Both the position numbers and the translations under genes were made by a program. DNA of 64,000 nucleotides, from NCBI GenBank assembly GCA_028688515.1, contig JAQTXZ010000003.1, positions 85,712-149,711 on the forward strand, in the 5' to 3' direction. Origin of the DNA: Patescibacteria group bacterium (GTDB lineage: Bacteria > Patescibacteriota > Patescibacteriia > 2-12-FULL-60-25). Positions within the stretch are counted from its first letter, which is position 1. Every line of letters starts with the position of its first letter. Shown here piece by piece: positions 7,843-15,866 of this stretch. The notes beneath the pieces were generated by a model that made no database searches, was not told where the DNA came from, and was given only the letters and a program-made list of their open reading frames with translations.

Positions 7843-10305
7843 ATGGAACACGAAGTTTTTTGCCGCATGGCCGGATGCCGCATTACTCACGGCCACTGCG
7901 AAGAGTCGCAATCACACACAGCTTGCATTGACTGCCTGGCTCCGACAAGACGTTGCACAAAATGCAAAAGACTCGTACCGATCAAGGACGCCCAAAGAGG
8001 GCTCTGCGAATGGTGCTTGAGCAAGAACGGCAAAAAGCCAGCTTCGCCAGATCAGCGCGTCGTACTGGATTTGGAAGAAGTCGCCGATCGGCTAAAGGGT
8101 GGAAAGACGCGCGTCGTCCAGACACCGGCCATATCCGCAGAAGAATTCGATCCCGAACAAGTCGTCAGCGAGCCAAGCTTAAAAGGCTCCACCTTACTTG
8201 ATCCTCGACAGCCTACGGCCAAGGCAATCAGCAAGCTGCCGCATCTTGAATCAAAAATCATTCGCCTGCTCATCGGCCTTGGAACGAATGCACCGCTCAC
8301 GCTCGTAGGCGTCGCGGACACGCTTGACCTATCGCAAAGAGAGACAGAACTGCACGCTCGAGATGCGATACAACGGCTCAAGCTGTGGCTGCCGCCCAAA
8401 GATTTCGAGGCACTCAAGAAAAAGTTGCTCTCGTTCCCAAGGCACGCCAAAATCTCGGCCGGAGCAAAGCCGCAGCCTTTGACAGAGGCTATGGACAACG
8501 AACCGAACGCGGACGACGAACAAAAACCCGTGGCGGAAGAAGCTACCATCACCGCGCCGGACGGATCGCAGCCGCCGACAGCTTCAACTGACGAGGTGCA
8601 ACCCGCGACAGAACAGACAGTTCAAACGTCCGACGAGGTCGCGCAAGCCGTAAACCGCTTGTCAGAACGCAAGGCACAAATCATGCTCTTGCAGCTAGGC
8701 CTTGAAGGCAACCAGCCTCTGACGCTTCGCGAAGTTTCGAGCAAGCTGGAATTGCCATACGACGAAGTCGTTGAAGCACAAACGGACGCAATGATGCTTT
8801 TGCGCGGCTCTTTGGATCCGGCAATAATTCAGCGATTGATAACCGACGCACAAGAAGCAATTCGAGCAAGAACAGCCGCCAAACCCGTGGCAATTCCCAC
8901 TGCCGTGCCAATGGTAGAAACTGTTGTCTCCACTCCAGTCGCGACTCCGATCGACGTAGCTGCTGTCGCGCAAGGGTCAATCAAACCAGCTGCCGATCCT
9001 TCCATAGTCGCCCAAAAAGTAGCCACCGAGACTATTGTCGAGGGCATCGCCATTGCGGGCAAGGCTTCAGCAACGGCAGCACCGAAAATTACTGAACCAA
9101 TTTCTGTCAGCAATGAGCCACGAACGTCTATGACAACGCTGACCGCGCAAGACCGAATCGCGCAAGCTATCGAGAATCTCTCCCCCTGGAAGCGTGAAGT
9201 GTTGCAGTTGCGGCTCGGCATCGGAGTTGAATGCGCATTAACGCGTAAGGAGATCGCCGCACAACTCGGGGTTTCACACGCCACAGTTAACTCCGCCCAG
9301 CAAGACGCGATGAGGCAGATGACAACCGAGCTTGGACAGGAAGACATCGCAGAGCTCAAGTGCAAGCTAGCGCAGACAACCGACGGCGCAAAGAGAAGGG
9401 TGACCAAATATATTCTCGAAAAAACTCCGGCCGCCGCACGTGATCAAGCTCCGGTGGCTAACGCAACCGGTTGCGGAACCCTCCAAGAGACATCTGACAC
9501 TTGCGTACGTGAAGCGGAACCGACGAACGCAGCGGTTGAGACTGCGGTACGAGTGGAGTTGGTAGAATCGCAAGGCGCGGGCGCACCGAAACCTAAAACC
9601 ACTCCTGCCGATGAAGCGGTCGACGCACCACGGACGCCGGAGCAAACAATACAGCTTGGTCCCAAGTTGGATCTCATTATCGCAGCGTTGCAGGAACTGA
9701 CAAGCGTCATGCGTAGCCTGTCCATTGCACCAGCTGCGCCAAGCGCGATTCCAAATGCCGACGTTCCAACGGCTGCCGCAAATAAGCCGCACAAAACCGC
9801 TCGACGACCGGTTGAGCGTGCCAAGTCAAGGCGCGAAACTAAAACAAAAGTGCGCATAAGGGATCTTCCCATCATCAATTCGTTCGGACTGATGCGTAAA
9901 GATGGCGTCTCTTGGGGAGGACTGCGCACGCTGACATCAAGGTTGCGCATACCGATTCGGGCGATACTCGTCGCCATCCGACAAGGGTTGATTCATTCGA
10001 TTGATGCGCGCAATTCGAACAACACCAGACTCACGCTCTATTCGGTGACCGACGTGTTCCGTTACTGCGGCAAAAGCATCAAGATGCAGCGCGCAGATGA
10101 ATACAGTCGCATCACGGAGAATGAAACCGTTTACGCCAACCTTAAGACGGTGGCGGAAATGCACGGTATTCTGCCTAAGGCACTTTACGAACGCTTGGAC
10201 TGGAGTATCCGCACCATTGCAGGCCTCGGCCGCAACGGCCCGGCACTCTTTTACTCCGTCACAGACATCAATCGCCTGCTTACGAAAGATGCACGCAAGG
10301 GTTAA
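7843..10305 (+). CDS. Large multi-HTH protein with three sigma-region-4-like segments and an N-terminal Cys cluster
   Basis: 820 residues from ATG 7843, chosen because it follows a strong SD (AGAGG) and the same start context as the sigma gene; the frame is open further upstream but crosses the terminator. The first 65 residues hold about ten cysteines in CxxC-like pairs and look like zinc ribbons. Three separate HTH modules follow near residues 124-190, 266-326 and 435-501. Each reads like sigma region 4 (LS..K..VL.LRLGIG..LT..EIA..LGVS pattern). They are joined by long Ala/Pro/Thr/Glu-rich linkers. The last 150 residues contain two further winged-helix-like segments (each ending in an LxYSVTD motif). 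No polymerase-binding region 2 is seen. Function is unknown; DNA binding and a role in transcription control with the neighbouring sigma factor are inferences. Confidence 0.8.
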   Translation: MEHEVFCRMAGCRITHGHCEESQSHTACIDCLAPTRRCTKCKRLVPIKDAQRGLCEWCLSKNGKKPASPDQRVVLDLEEVADRLKGGKTRVVQTPAISAEEFDPEQVVSEPSLKGSTLLDPRQPTAKAISKLPHLESKIIRLLIGLGTNAPLTLVGVADTLDLSQRETELHARDAIQRLKLWLPPKDFEALKKKLLSFPRHAKISAGAKPQPLTEAMDNEPNADDEQKPVAEEATITAPDGSQPPTASTDEVQPATEQTVQTSDEVAQAVNRLSERKAQIMLLQLGLEGNQPLTLREVSSKLELPYDEVVEAQTDAMMLLRGSLDPAIIQRLITDAQEAIRARTAAKPVAIPTAVPMVETVVSTPVATPIDVAAVAQGSIKPAADPSIVAQKVATETIVEGIAIAGKASATAAPKITEPISVSNEPRTSMTTLTAQDRIAQAIENLSPWKREVLQLRLGIGVECALTRKEIAAQLGVSHATVNSAQQDAMRQMTTELGQEDIAELKCKLAQTTDGAKRRVTKYILEKTPAAARDQAPVANATGCGTLQETSDTCVREAEPTNAAVETAVRVELVESQGAGAPKPKTTPADEAVDAPRTPEQTIQLGPKLDLIIAALQELTSVMRSLSIAPAAPSAIPNADVPTAAANKPHKTARRPVERAKSRRETKTKVRIRDLPIINSFGLMRKDGVSWGGLRTLTSRLRIPIRAILVAIRQGLIHSIDARNSNNTRLTLYSVTDVFRYCGKSIKMQRADEYSRITENETVYANLKTVAEMHGILPKALYERLDWSIRTIAGLGRNGPALFYSVTDINRLLTKDARKG

Positions 10306-10320
10306 CTCCCTTGCTTTTTT
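10295..10320 (+). terminator. Intrinsic terminator overlapping the end of the multi-HTH gene
   Basis: GCAAGGG/CCCTTGC stem around TTAACT, which includes the stop codon, followed by six T. Confidence 0.85.
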
Positions 10321-10419
10321 ATTTTTCGCGTTCATTGACAAACACACAAAAAAGCGGTTCAATGGCTGTTCTTGTTCTTTTCTTTTTACTCTCAACTTGG
10401 GGGGTACAACGGAGGCGAC

Positions 10420-11085
10420 ATGGTAACTTTGTCCGAGGCCGATCAGAAGACGTATGAATTCCTGCTGAACATGAAGATGCTCAAAAGGGTCCTGCCGGCC
10501 AACATGCCAATGGAAGAAGGCGGCATCTTCGTAACATGCTCTGACGGTGACCAATTCGACGATGCCTACCAGCATCTGGCCGGTTGTTGTTTGACTCACA
10601 GGGCTTGGCCGCGCATCTGTCCGCCCAACCGCATGGGCGGCGCGATAGTCATTCCGAAAAACTCGAAGATCCGCGAAATGCGCGGCAATGCCTACGGCGA
10701 CGATCTTATTACTGACATCTTGGCGCTCAGCCGCATCAAGAAGACCCCGTTCGTCACGCTCTTCGCCCACGCGCCGTGCGCCATGGCCAAAGAAGCGGGC
10801 CTCAGCCTTGCCGAGGAGTTGTACCTTCTGGCACTCGCCAAAAAGGAACTCAAGCAAGCTGACGCCGCACTCACTGAAAAGGAGCTCGGGCAAGACAACG
10901 CCGAAGGCAATATCAAGGTGGCTTGCTTCGTCCACATCCAGCGGCTCGATGGCTTACGCAAGACCTACTTCTTCCCGGTGGGCCAGTGGCAACTCATCAC
11001 CTCGCGCTACCCGGTCATTCACGGCGAGCAGTGGCCGCCGCACCTCTCCGATACCGTCGCTATTGACGACAACTCCGCAGCCTGA
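10420..11085 (+). CDS. Beta-carbonic-anhydrase-like protein
   Basis: 221 residues from ATG 10420, eight bases after GGAGG. Two motifs match the zinc site of beta-class carbonic anhydrases: C-x-D (VTCSDGDQF, C40 and D42) and H-x-x-C (FAHAPC, H117 and C120). The spacing between them (about 77 residues) is larger than the usual ~55 but compatible with the fold. The Arg normally following in CxDxR is Asp here, so carbonic anhydrase activity is doubtful; a zinc-binding relative is the cautious call. It lies directly downstream of the sigma/multi-HTH genes with its own terminator (11079-11110) and may be part of the same functional unit. Confidence 0.55.
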   Translation: MVTLSEADQKTYEFLLNMKMLKRVLPANMPMEEGGIFVTCSDGDQFDDAYQHLAGCCLTHRAWPRICPPNRMGGAIVIPKNSKIREMRGNAYGDDLITDILALSRIKKTPFVTLFAHAPCAMAKEAGLSLAEELYLLALAKKELKQADAALTEKELGQDNAEGNIKVACFVHIQRLDGLRKTYFFPVGQWQLITSRYPVIHGEQWPPHLSDTVAIDDNSAA

Positions 11086-11110
11086 TCACCTGATCAGCTG
11101 CTTATTTTTT
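11079..11110 (+). terminator. Intrinsic terminator
   Basis: Stem GCAGCCTGATC/GATCAGCTGC overlapping the stop region, followed by TTATTTTTTT. Confidence 0.75.
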
Positions 11111-11120
11111 TACACAATTT

Positions 11121-11186
11121 GTGACAAATAACAGATAACAAATAGCAAGAGTTGCTTGGTTGCTCTTGCTATTTTATATTTACTGT
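11121..11186. repeat. Palindromic intergenic element, family A (variant)
   Basis: Arms of CAAATAGCAAGAG / CTCTTGCTATTT type around a TTGCTTGGTTG centre. It has the same architecture as the ACTAACAACT...AAGAG...CTCTT elements listed elsewhere. Confidence 0.7.
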
Positions 11187-11198
11187 TTTTATCGCGGT

Positions 11199-11801
11199 CT
11201 ATTTCGTCCTCTTAACCGGCGGCAACCTGCGGCGCGGCGAATCATTTGGTAAAATCATTGACGGCGACTCTGTAGGCATATTCGGCCTGCGATGCTGCGC
11301 ACCGCCGCGAATCAAAAATTGATCCGCATCATCTGCGATATCCATAAACAAATCGCAAGCGCCGCGCAGCTCGGAAGATGTCGACGGACCGAAAGCGACG
11401 ACCTCGACAATCACTCCCCTGGCTTGGAGATATTCGACGCACGGCACAAAATCGCCGTCGCCTGTCATTAAAATCATAACATCAACTTTTTCTGCGAGCT
11501 TGACCGCATCTATCGCCATGCCGACATCCCAATCGGCTTTTTTTACTCCGCTGGAAAATTCCAAAACATCTTTAACGCGCAGCTCAATACCGCCGCCGAC
11601 TAAAGCCTCGAAAAAAGCCATTTCATCGCCGGTTTTTGACTTTGCTACATAAGCGATGGCGCGAACCAATTGACGATCTTCCGTAGCCGCCTGCACAATG
11701 GCGGGAAAATTAAGCTTGGCATCATAAAGATGTTTGGCCGAGTGATACATGTTTTGCGTGTCTATCAATACCGCGACACGCTGTGAAGGACGTTTGATCA
11801 T
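11199..11801 (-). CDS. NYN domain protein (LabA/DUF88-like PIN-fold putative nuclease)
   Basis: A 200-residue protein with the acidic residues of the NYN/PIN-like fold: VAVLIDTQNMYH (D14, N17), DWDVGMAID (D90/D92/D98) and LMTGDGDFVPCVEYL (D115, D117), the last being highly typical of LabA-like proteins. Proteins of this group are thought to be metal-dependent RNases. The C-terminal ~40 residues are basic and proline-rich and unlikely to be folded. No clear SD. It points toward rpsO and is separated from it by a tRNA-Gly remnant and a terminator. Confidence 0.88.
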   Translation of the reverse strand: MIKRPSQRVAVLIDTQNMYHSAKHLYDAKLNFPAIVQAATEDRQLVRAIAYVAKSKTGDEMAFFEALVGGGIELRVKDVLEFSSGVKKADWDVGMAIDAVKLAEKVDVMILMTGDGDFVPCVEYLQARGVIVEVVAFGPSTSSELRGACDLFMDIADDADQFLIRGGAQHRRPNMPTESPSMILPNDSPRRRLPPVKRTK

Positions 11802-11843
11802 ATGAAAAAAATTAATTAAACAATTAACAAATAAAAATTAACA

Positions 11844-11877
11844 ACTGGGGTAGCATAATGGTATTACGCCACCGAGT
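11844..11877 (+). pseudogene. Truncated tRNA-Gly-like fragment (5' half only)
   Basis: GGTAGCATAATGGTATTACG followed by CCACC matches the D-arm and 5' anticodon stem of bacterial tRNA-Gly, but after that the sequence departs and no T-arm or acceptor 3' strand follows. A strong terminator lies 30 bases downstream, as it would behind a tRNA gene. Best read as a decayed tRNA gene. Confidence 0.4.
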
Positions 11878-11907
11878 CAAAAGGACTTTCAACACTTTTT
11901 AAACAGC

Positions 11908-11941
11908 AGAGGCGTTGCAATGCAACGCCTCTTTCTTTTTT
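11908..11941. terminator. Strong intrinsic terminator between tRNA remnant and rpsO
   Basis: Perfect 12-base stem AGAGGCGTTGCA/TGCAACGCCTCT followed on the plus strand by TTCTTTTTT. On the minus strand it lies just after rpsO and may also end that transcript, although the U-run there is poor. Confidence 0.85.
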
Positions 11942-11943
11942 GC

Positions 11944-12204
11944 TTATATTTTGAGTTTTGCCATCAACTCGTCGTAAGCCGTGGCGTCTTCGCGCTTGAG
12001 ATATTTCATCAAGCGGCGGCGCTCGCCGACTTTTTTAATCAAACCGCGACGTGAGGAAAAATCCTTTTTATGCGAGCGCAAATGCTCGGTCAAATCCCTT
12101 ATCTCTTCTGTGAGAATGGCAATCTGAACTTGCGGGGAGCCAGTGTCTGTTGCATGCGCCTTAAATTTGGCGATAATAGACTGCTTCTTTTTCGGATCCA
12201 ACAT
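11944..12204 (-). CDS. rpsO: 30S ribosomal protein S15
   Basis: 86 residues, full length for S15, which binds 16S rRNA in the platform. Hallmarks are the [21 protein letters not shown] helix and the [18 protein letters not shown] segment with the [12 protein letters not shown] follow-up. It stands alone instead of preceding pnp as in many bacteria. Confidence 0.97.
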   Translation of the reverse strand: MLDPKKKQSIIAKFKAHATDTGSPQVQIAILTEEIRDLTEHLRSHKKDFSSRRGLIKKVGERRRLMKYLKREDATAYDELMAKLKI

Positions 12205-12427
12205 ATTTTTCAGCCTCTTTGTCGTTCGTCGAAGACTTGGCAGTGTTCGGCAGACTTCAGAGAAGCCGTGTTCGCGCGTTCCCGAGTCTGATTTACCCGG
12301 AAAGCGTATTTTGAATTAATGACGAAATATTAGCCCAAAACAGGATAACTGTCAACATAAACCCGGTCATCATCTTTTCGCAGAGCGCGATGGACAATGC
12401 CGGGAGTAAGATAAACGAACAATTGCG

Positions 12428-12640
12428 CTACTGCCGACGACGGACGCGTGCGAGCTGCAGCCGCGGACGGGCGTTCTGCCGGTACTCGACGATTCCCATC
12501 GCCAGGACGAACATCGCACCTACGGTGAACGCGATGCAGCCGGCGTTGGTCATGGGCGTATGGTACGTCCAGAGCATTGCTGCCAGACCGGCGAAGAACA
12601 ACGAAATGATGATATTGAAGTACAAATGAGCCTTTTCCAC
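12428..12640 (-). CDS. Small two-helix membrane protein, unknown function
   Basis: 70 residues from a GTG at 12640 (VEKAHLYFN...), chosen because AAGGAGG sits four bases upstream; the frame extends further but without an initiation signal. Two hydrophobic segments (about residues 8-25 and 34-52) are followed by a very basic tail. It has its own promoter with an overlapping perfect palindrome, suggesting repression by a dimeric regulator. I do not recognise the family. Confidence 0.65.
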   Translation of the reverse strand: MEKAHLYFNIIISLFFAGLAAMLWTYHTPMTNAGCIAFTVGAMFVLAMGIVEYRQNARPRLQLARVRRRQ

Positions 12641-12660
12641 GGTTCCTCCTTCTCGAATTG

Positions 12661-12695
12661 GCCTAAAATATAGCATATTTTAGGCTTTTTGTCAA
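12661..12695 (-). promoter_or_regulatory. Promoter with overlapping palindromic operator
   Basis: On the minus strand, TTGACA (12695-12690), 17-base spacer, TATATT (12672-12667). An 11-base perfect inverted repeat (GCCTAAAATAT, three-base centre, positions 12661-12685) covers the -10 and most of the spacer, the expected place for a repressor operator. Confidence 0.7.
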
Positions 12696-12792
12696 GGTCC
12701 TCCCCTTAAATCTCAAGACGCCAAGATTGACTCTTCTGCTGTTTCATAATATTTAAGAAATAAGCTTTCACCCAACACAGAAAGAGGCTCGC

Positions 12793-13374
12793 ATGAAACT
12801 TCAGTACCTTCTCATGTCACTTATCGCGCTTTGTTCGATCACCATCGCGGTCGATGCAAACAGCCAAACATGGCAGTGTACTTATGGAAGGAGATCTACT
12901 TCCTGTGCAGAGCTCAAGCCCAGCACCACCTTTCTAGCGAAATTTCGCAGAGCTGTCATGGCATCAAAATATCTCGACGCCGACAAGGCATGTCTCAAAA
13001 GCACGACAACGATCGCTGCGTCCAAGACATGTCTCACGAATCTCGACAACAGGCTGGCCGCTGGCGATCGCGAGTCACTCCGGCGAATCATCGCAGGCCG
13101 CGCTACAACGTGCCTCCTTGGATCTCGGAGCTGTATGGCCATGAACTTGCAGAGCTTCATCGCCCAACTCGACGAAGATGCCCGAGCAGAACAGGAACAG
13201 GCATTCAACGAGGTCCTCGATGAAGCGCGGGCAACAGACGCGACATACGCTCTCTGCCTTGAGCGTCCTGACGCACAACAAGTTAGGTGCGACGCAAACC
13301 TAATCAAGAGAGCAGGACTCGACAAACGCTGGCCGATGATCGCCACCGAGTGGCGCGACCATCCGTCTGACTAG
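12793..13374 (+). CDS. Secreted cysteine-containing protein of unknown function
   Basis: 193 residues with a clear signal peptide (MKLQYLLMSLIALCSITIAVDA, probable cleavage near residue 23). The mature part is helical, charged and carries eight cysteines spaced through its length, suggesting disulfides. A -35 TTGACT at 12727 lies upstream with AT-rich -10 candidates, and a purine-rich AGAAAGAGG precedes the ATG. A terminator-like stem near 13405-13450 (CTACGA/TCGTAG then seven T) follows. No family recognised. Confidence 0.7.
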   Translation: MKLQYLLMSLIALCSITIAVDANSQTWQCTYGRRSTSCAELKPSTTFLAKFRRAVMASKYLDADKACLKSTTTIAASKTCLTNLDNRLAAGDRESLRRIIAGRATTCLLGSRSCMAMNLQSFIAQLDEDARAEQEQAFNEVLDEARATDATYALCLERPDAQQVRCDANLIKRAGLDKRWPMIATEWRDHPSD

Positions 13375-13404
13375 TCACTAGACAGCCAGAACTTCTCAAA
13401 ATCG

Positions 13405-13451
13405 TCCGCTACGAACACCCGATACGTGGTGCAAATCGTAGTGGTTTTTTT
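13405..13451 (+). terminator. Intrinsic terminator
   Basis: Stem CCGCTACGA/TCGTAGTGG (one mismatch) with inner ACC/GGT pairing, then a T-run. Confidence 0.6.
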
Positions 13452-13519
13452 ATTAGCTTTTGTATTGAATGTCCTAACCTGTTAAAATATTAACCGACGC
13501 ATCTGCCCGCGCCATCTCG

Positions 13520-13626
13520 ACCGTAACGTAGTGGAGTGGAGAGATCTCATATACTAAATGACAAAGCAACTGTGTTAGTGGCGATGAGATTTCTCCACTT
13601 CGCTTTTACGCTCCGGTCGAAATGAC
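13520..13626. repeat. Imperfect palindromic element upstream of xer
   Basis: TCGACCGTAACG...GTGGAG...AGATCTCAT pairs with GATGAGATTTCTCCACTTCG...CGGTCGA, forming a long interrupted hairpin of roughly 100 bases. Confidence 0.6.
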
Positions 13627-13635
13627 AAATAAGCT

Positions 13636-14592
13636 ATGAAACTTTCATCACACTTAAGAAACTTTCTCGTCTATCTTGAAATTGAAAAAGGCCGATCGCC
13701 GATGACGATTCGCAATTACGATTTTTATCTTACGCGATTTATCGAGTGGGGCGACGACCCTGACGCGGAAGATGTTGATGATGATAAAATCTTGCAATAT
13801 CGCTTGTATCTAAACCGTTTGGAAGATCCCAAACGCGGATTACTAAAAAAGAACACGCAAAACTATCATTTGATTGCACTCAGATCTTTCCTAAAGTTTT
13901 TAGCCAAACGCAACATAAAATCCATCGCCCCGGAAAAGATAGAGCTGGCAAGACAAAGCGTGCATGAGCCGGTTTTTTTGGAAGCGAATGACATGGAAAG
14001 ACTTTTGGACGCTCCCCTGCGCACGGATGACGGAAGTATTTTACAGGCGCGCGACAAAGCGATTCTCGAACTTTTCTTTTCGACGGGCATGCGCGTATCG
14101 GAACTCGCCAATCTAAAGATAGACCAGATTAATTTGGACCGCGACGAATTTTCCGTACGCGGCAAAGGAGACAAAGTGCGCGTGGTTTTTATCTCGCATC
14201 ACGCACGGCACTGGCTGCATGAATATCTTAAGTTACGCAAAGACGAATCTCCTTACATGTTCATCAGGCATGATAGAGCGAGACCCTCGTCACGCGTCAG
14301 CAAGGCCGGAGAAGAATCAAAAGAAGTTGGACCGATCACGCCACGGTCGATTGAGCGGCTCGTGCATCGCTATGCGGTCATGGCGGGAATTACAAAAAAA
14401 GTCTCACCGCATAGTTTGCGCCACAGTTTTGCAACGGATCTTTTGATGAACGGCGCGGATTTACGCAGCGTGCAATCAATGCTCGGCCACTCATCCATCA
14501 CAACGACACAGATCTACACTCACATCACCAACCAACAGCTGCGCGATGTTCATAAAGCTTTTCATGCAAAGACGAGAGAGGACGAAGAATAG
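13636..14592 (+). CDS. xerC: Tyrosine recombinase of the XerC/XerD family
   Basis: 318 residues. An N-terminal SAM-like DNA-binding domain precedes the catalytic domain. All catalytic residues are visible: R153 (STGMRVSEL), K177 (RGKGDKV), H259 and R262 (HSLRHSF), H285 (LGHSS) and the nucleophile Y294 (TQIYTH). As the only Xer-like gene seen here it may act alone (XerA/XerH style) in chromosome dimer resolution; only the whole genome can show this. It is larger than typical Xer by a loop around residues 215-232. It is followed by a bidirectional terminator and convergent tRNA-Arg. Confidence 0.93.
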   Translation: MKLSSHLRNFLVYLEIEKGRSPMTIRNYDFYLTRFIEWGDDPDAEDVDDDKILQYRLYLNRLEDPKRGLLKKNTQNYHLIALRSFLKFLAKRNIKSIAPEKIELARQSVHEPVFLEANDMERLLDAPLRTDDGSILQARDKAILELFFSTGMRVSELANLKIDQINLDRDEFSVRGKGDKVRVVFISHHARHWLHEYLKLRKDESPYMFIRHDRARPSSRVSKAGEESKEVGPITPRSIERLVHRYAVMAGITKKVSPHSLRHSFATDLLMNGADLRSVQSMLGHSSITTTQIYTHITNQQLRDVHKAFHAKTREDEE

Positions 14593-14630
14593 TTTCTATT
14601 CGTAATTGTTTTTTGGTTATTGTAATTTAT

Positions 14631-14655
14631 AAAAACTCCCGCAAAGGAGTTTTTA
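14631..14655. terminator. Bidirectional terminator between xer and tRNA-Arg
   Basis: AAAAACTCC/GGAGTTTTT stem with U-runs on both strands, serving the convergent xer and tRNA-Arg(TCT) genes. Confidence 0.85.
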
Positions 14656-14657
14656 TG

Positions 14658-14734
14658 TGGTGTGCCCTGGTGGATTCGAACCACCGACCTACAGCTTAGA
14701 AGGCTGTTGCTCTATCCGGCTGAGCTAAGGGCAC
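14658..14734 (-). tRNA. tRNA-Arg (anticodon TCT), CCA encoded
   Basis: Full cloverleaf on the minus strand: acceptor GTGCCCT/GGGCAC pairing, D-arm AGCTCAGCCGGATAGAGC, anticodon stem CAGCC/GGCTG-type with loop CTTCTAA, T-arm GGTTCGAATCC, discriminator A and encoded CCA. Confidence 0.95.
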
Positions 14735-14889
14735 AAAATTTAATTGAACTTGATTTATTTTACTGGATCCCCGGGTCTTCGTCTAACTTCGCCCGAGGAT
14801 GACAACGGTCTAAGTCTAGTGCATCAAAGGGTTCGTGTCCAGATAATCCCACTCCGCGATGGATTGTAAAAAAAGAGGCCTGCGTGTTG

Positions 14890-15177
14890 TTATCGCTGGC
14901 CGAGTAGCTGCGCGTAGCCCTCATCAAAGACTTGCTTGAGAGCTTCGCAGTAATCCCGCATGTCGTGCAACGGGTGGAGGTCGATGCCGCCCGCCCAAAG
15001 CTTAGAGACCGCATCTGTCACGATTTTCTTATCTGCCGGATTTTTTTTAGTCGGCAGTTTAAGATAGGTGTCAGCTGCCATGTACAGCATATACAGCAGA
15101 TCAACCTGCTGCGCGGTGACTTGGGAAGGTCTGGGCAAACTGTCACGCACGATGCGCAGATGGACGTTCGTCACCAT
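14890..15177 (-). CDS. Small helical protein of unknown function
   Basis: 95 residues, predicted mostly helical, not recognised. ATG 15177 follows an AGAGAGG SD. The stop of the upstream gene (15189) is 12 bases away, so the two form an operon. Contains a Tyr/Leu-rich helix (QQVDLLYMLYMAADTYL) and no obvious catalytic motif. Confidence 0.65.
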   Translation of the reverse strand: MVTNVHLRIVRDSLPRPSQVTAQQVDLLYMLYMAADTYLKLPTKKNPADKKIVTDAVSKLWAGGIDLHPLHDMRDYCEALKQVFDEGYAQLLGQR

Positions 15178-15188
15178 GGCACACCTCT

Positions 15189-15605
15189 CTAACGAACAAC
15201 ATGCAGACGCCGCGCCTCGTACGCTGCGATGACGGCGGCAGCAAGGTCTGACGGCTTGGTGAACAGCGCGTTGAAACCGTAGTCGCCAATCAACAGCTTG
15301 AGGTGCTGGGCGAACATCGTCATGTCGTGTTCAGCGCCATCCTTCACCTTCTGTCTGGTGAGACTCACCTCATCAGTCAACCGCACGTCGTGCTGTACCA
15401 TCGAGAAGCTCAAGAACTCCTTGGCCGATCGGTACAACCTCTTGTACCACTCCAGCTCTTCGGGGCTGAGCCGCCGAGTGACGATCATCAACCCGTTCCT
15501 GATCTCATGCTGAGCGCGAATAGATGCGCCTGTTTCGGCAGCCGTCCTGGTGTGCACCGAATTATCTACTTCGCTCCCGGTATACCGTACACGCTGAATG
15601 CTCAT
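15189..15605 (-). CDS. Helical protein of unknown function
   Basis: 138 residues from ATG 15605, preceded by AAGGAGG. A possible promoter lies upstream (TTGACA at 15660-15655). Mostly helical and charged with no recognised domain. First gene of a two-gene operon with the 95-residue protein. Belongs to the group of SD-led, GC-richer genes scattered through 6.6-22.4 kb and 37-39.5 kb. Confidence 0.65.
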   Translation of the reverse strand: MSIQRVRYTGSEVDNSVHTRTAAETGASIRAQHEIRNGLMIVTRRLSPEELEWYKRLYRSAKEFLSFSMVQHDVRLTDEVSLTRQKVKDGAEHDMTMFAQHLKLLIGDYGFNALFTKPSDLAAAVIAAYEARRLHVVR

Positions 15606-15683
15606 GGCGTCCTCCTTGGTTTGCGAAGGTATTCATGCCATAGAACCTGCGGATTGTCAACGCCATGAACATTCAACTCTCCA

Positions 15684-15769
15684 CTGTAGAGACGCAAGAT
15701 CTTGCGTCTAACTTACAAACTAGCAAACAAACCGTTCTTGGTTAGACGCAATATTTTGCGTCTCTACAG
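15684..15769. repeat. Inverted pair of 29-bp GACGCAA...TTGCGTC palindromes, family B
   Basis: Two near-identical palindromic units (15684-15712 and 15741-15769, opposite orientation). The same unit occurs inside polA (41544-41572) and at 60342-60370. Confidence 0.85.
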
Positions 15770-15775
15770 AAAATT

Positions 15776-15807
15776 TAAAAAAAGACCCCGTCAGCAGTGC
15801 TACGGGG
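15776..15807 (-). terminator. Intrinsic terminator
   Basis: Minus-strand stem CCCCGT/ACGGGG followed by TCTTTTTTT; ends the 15867-16538 unit. Confidence 0.85.
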
Positions 15808-15866
15808 CGAATCTTCACCACGAGGATCGTGGCGAAGAATGTTACGTGCCGGTGGCCGAGCATTGG

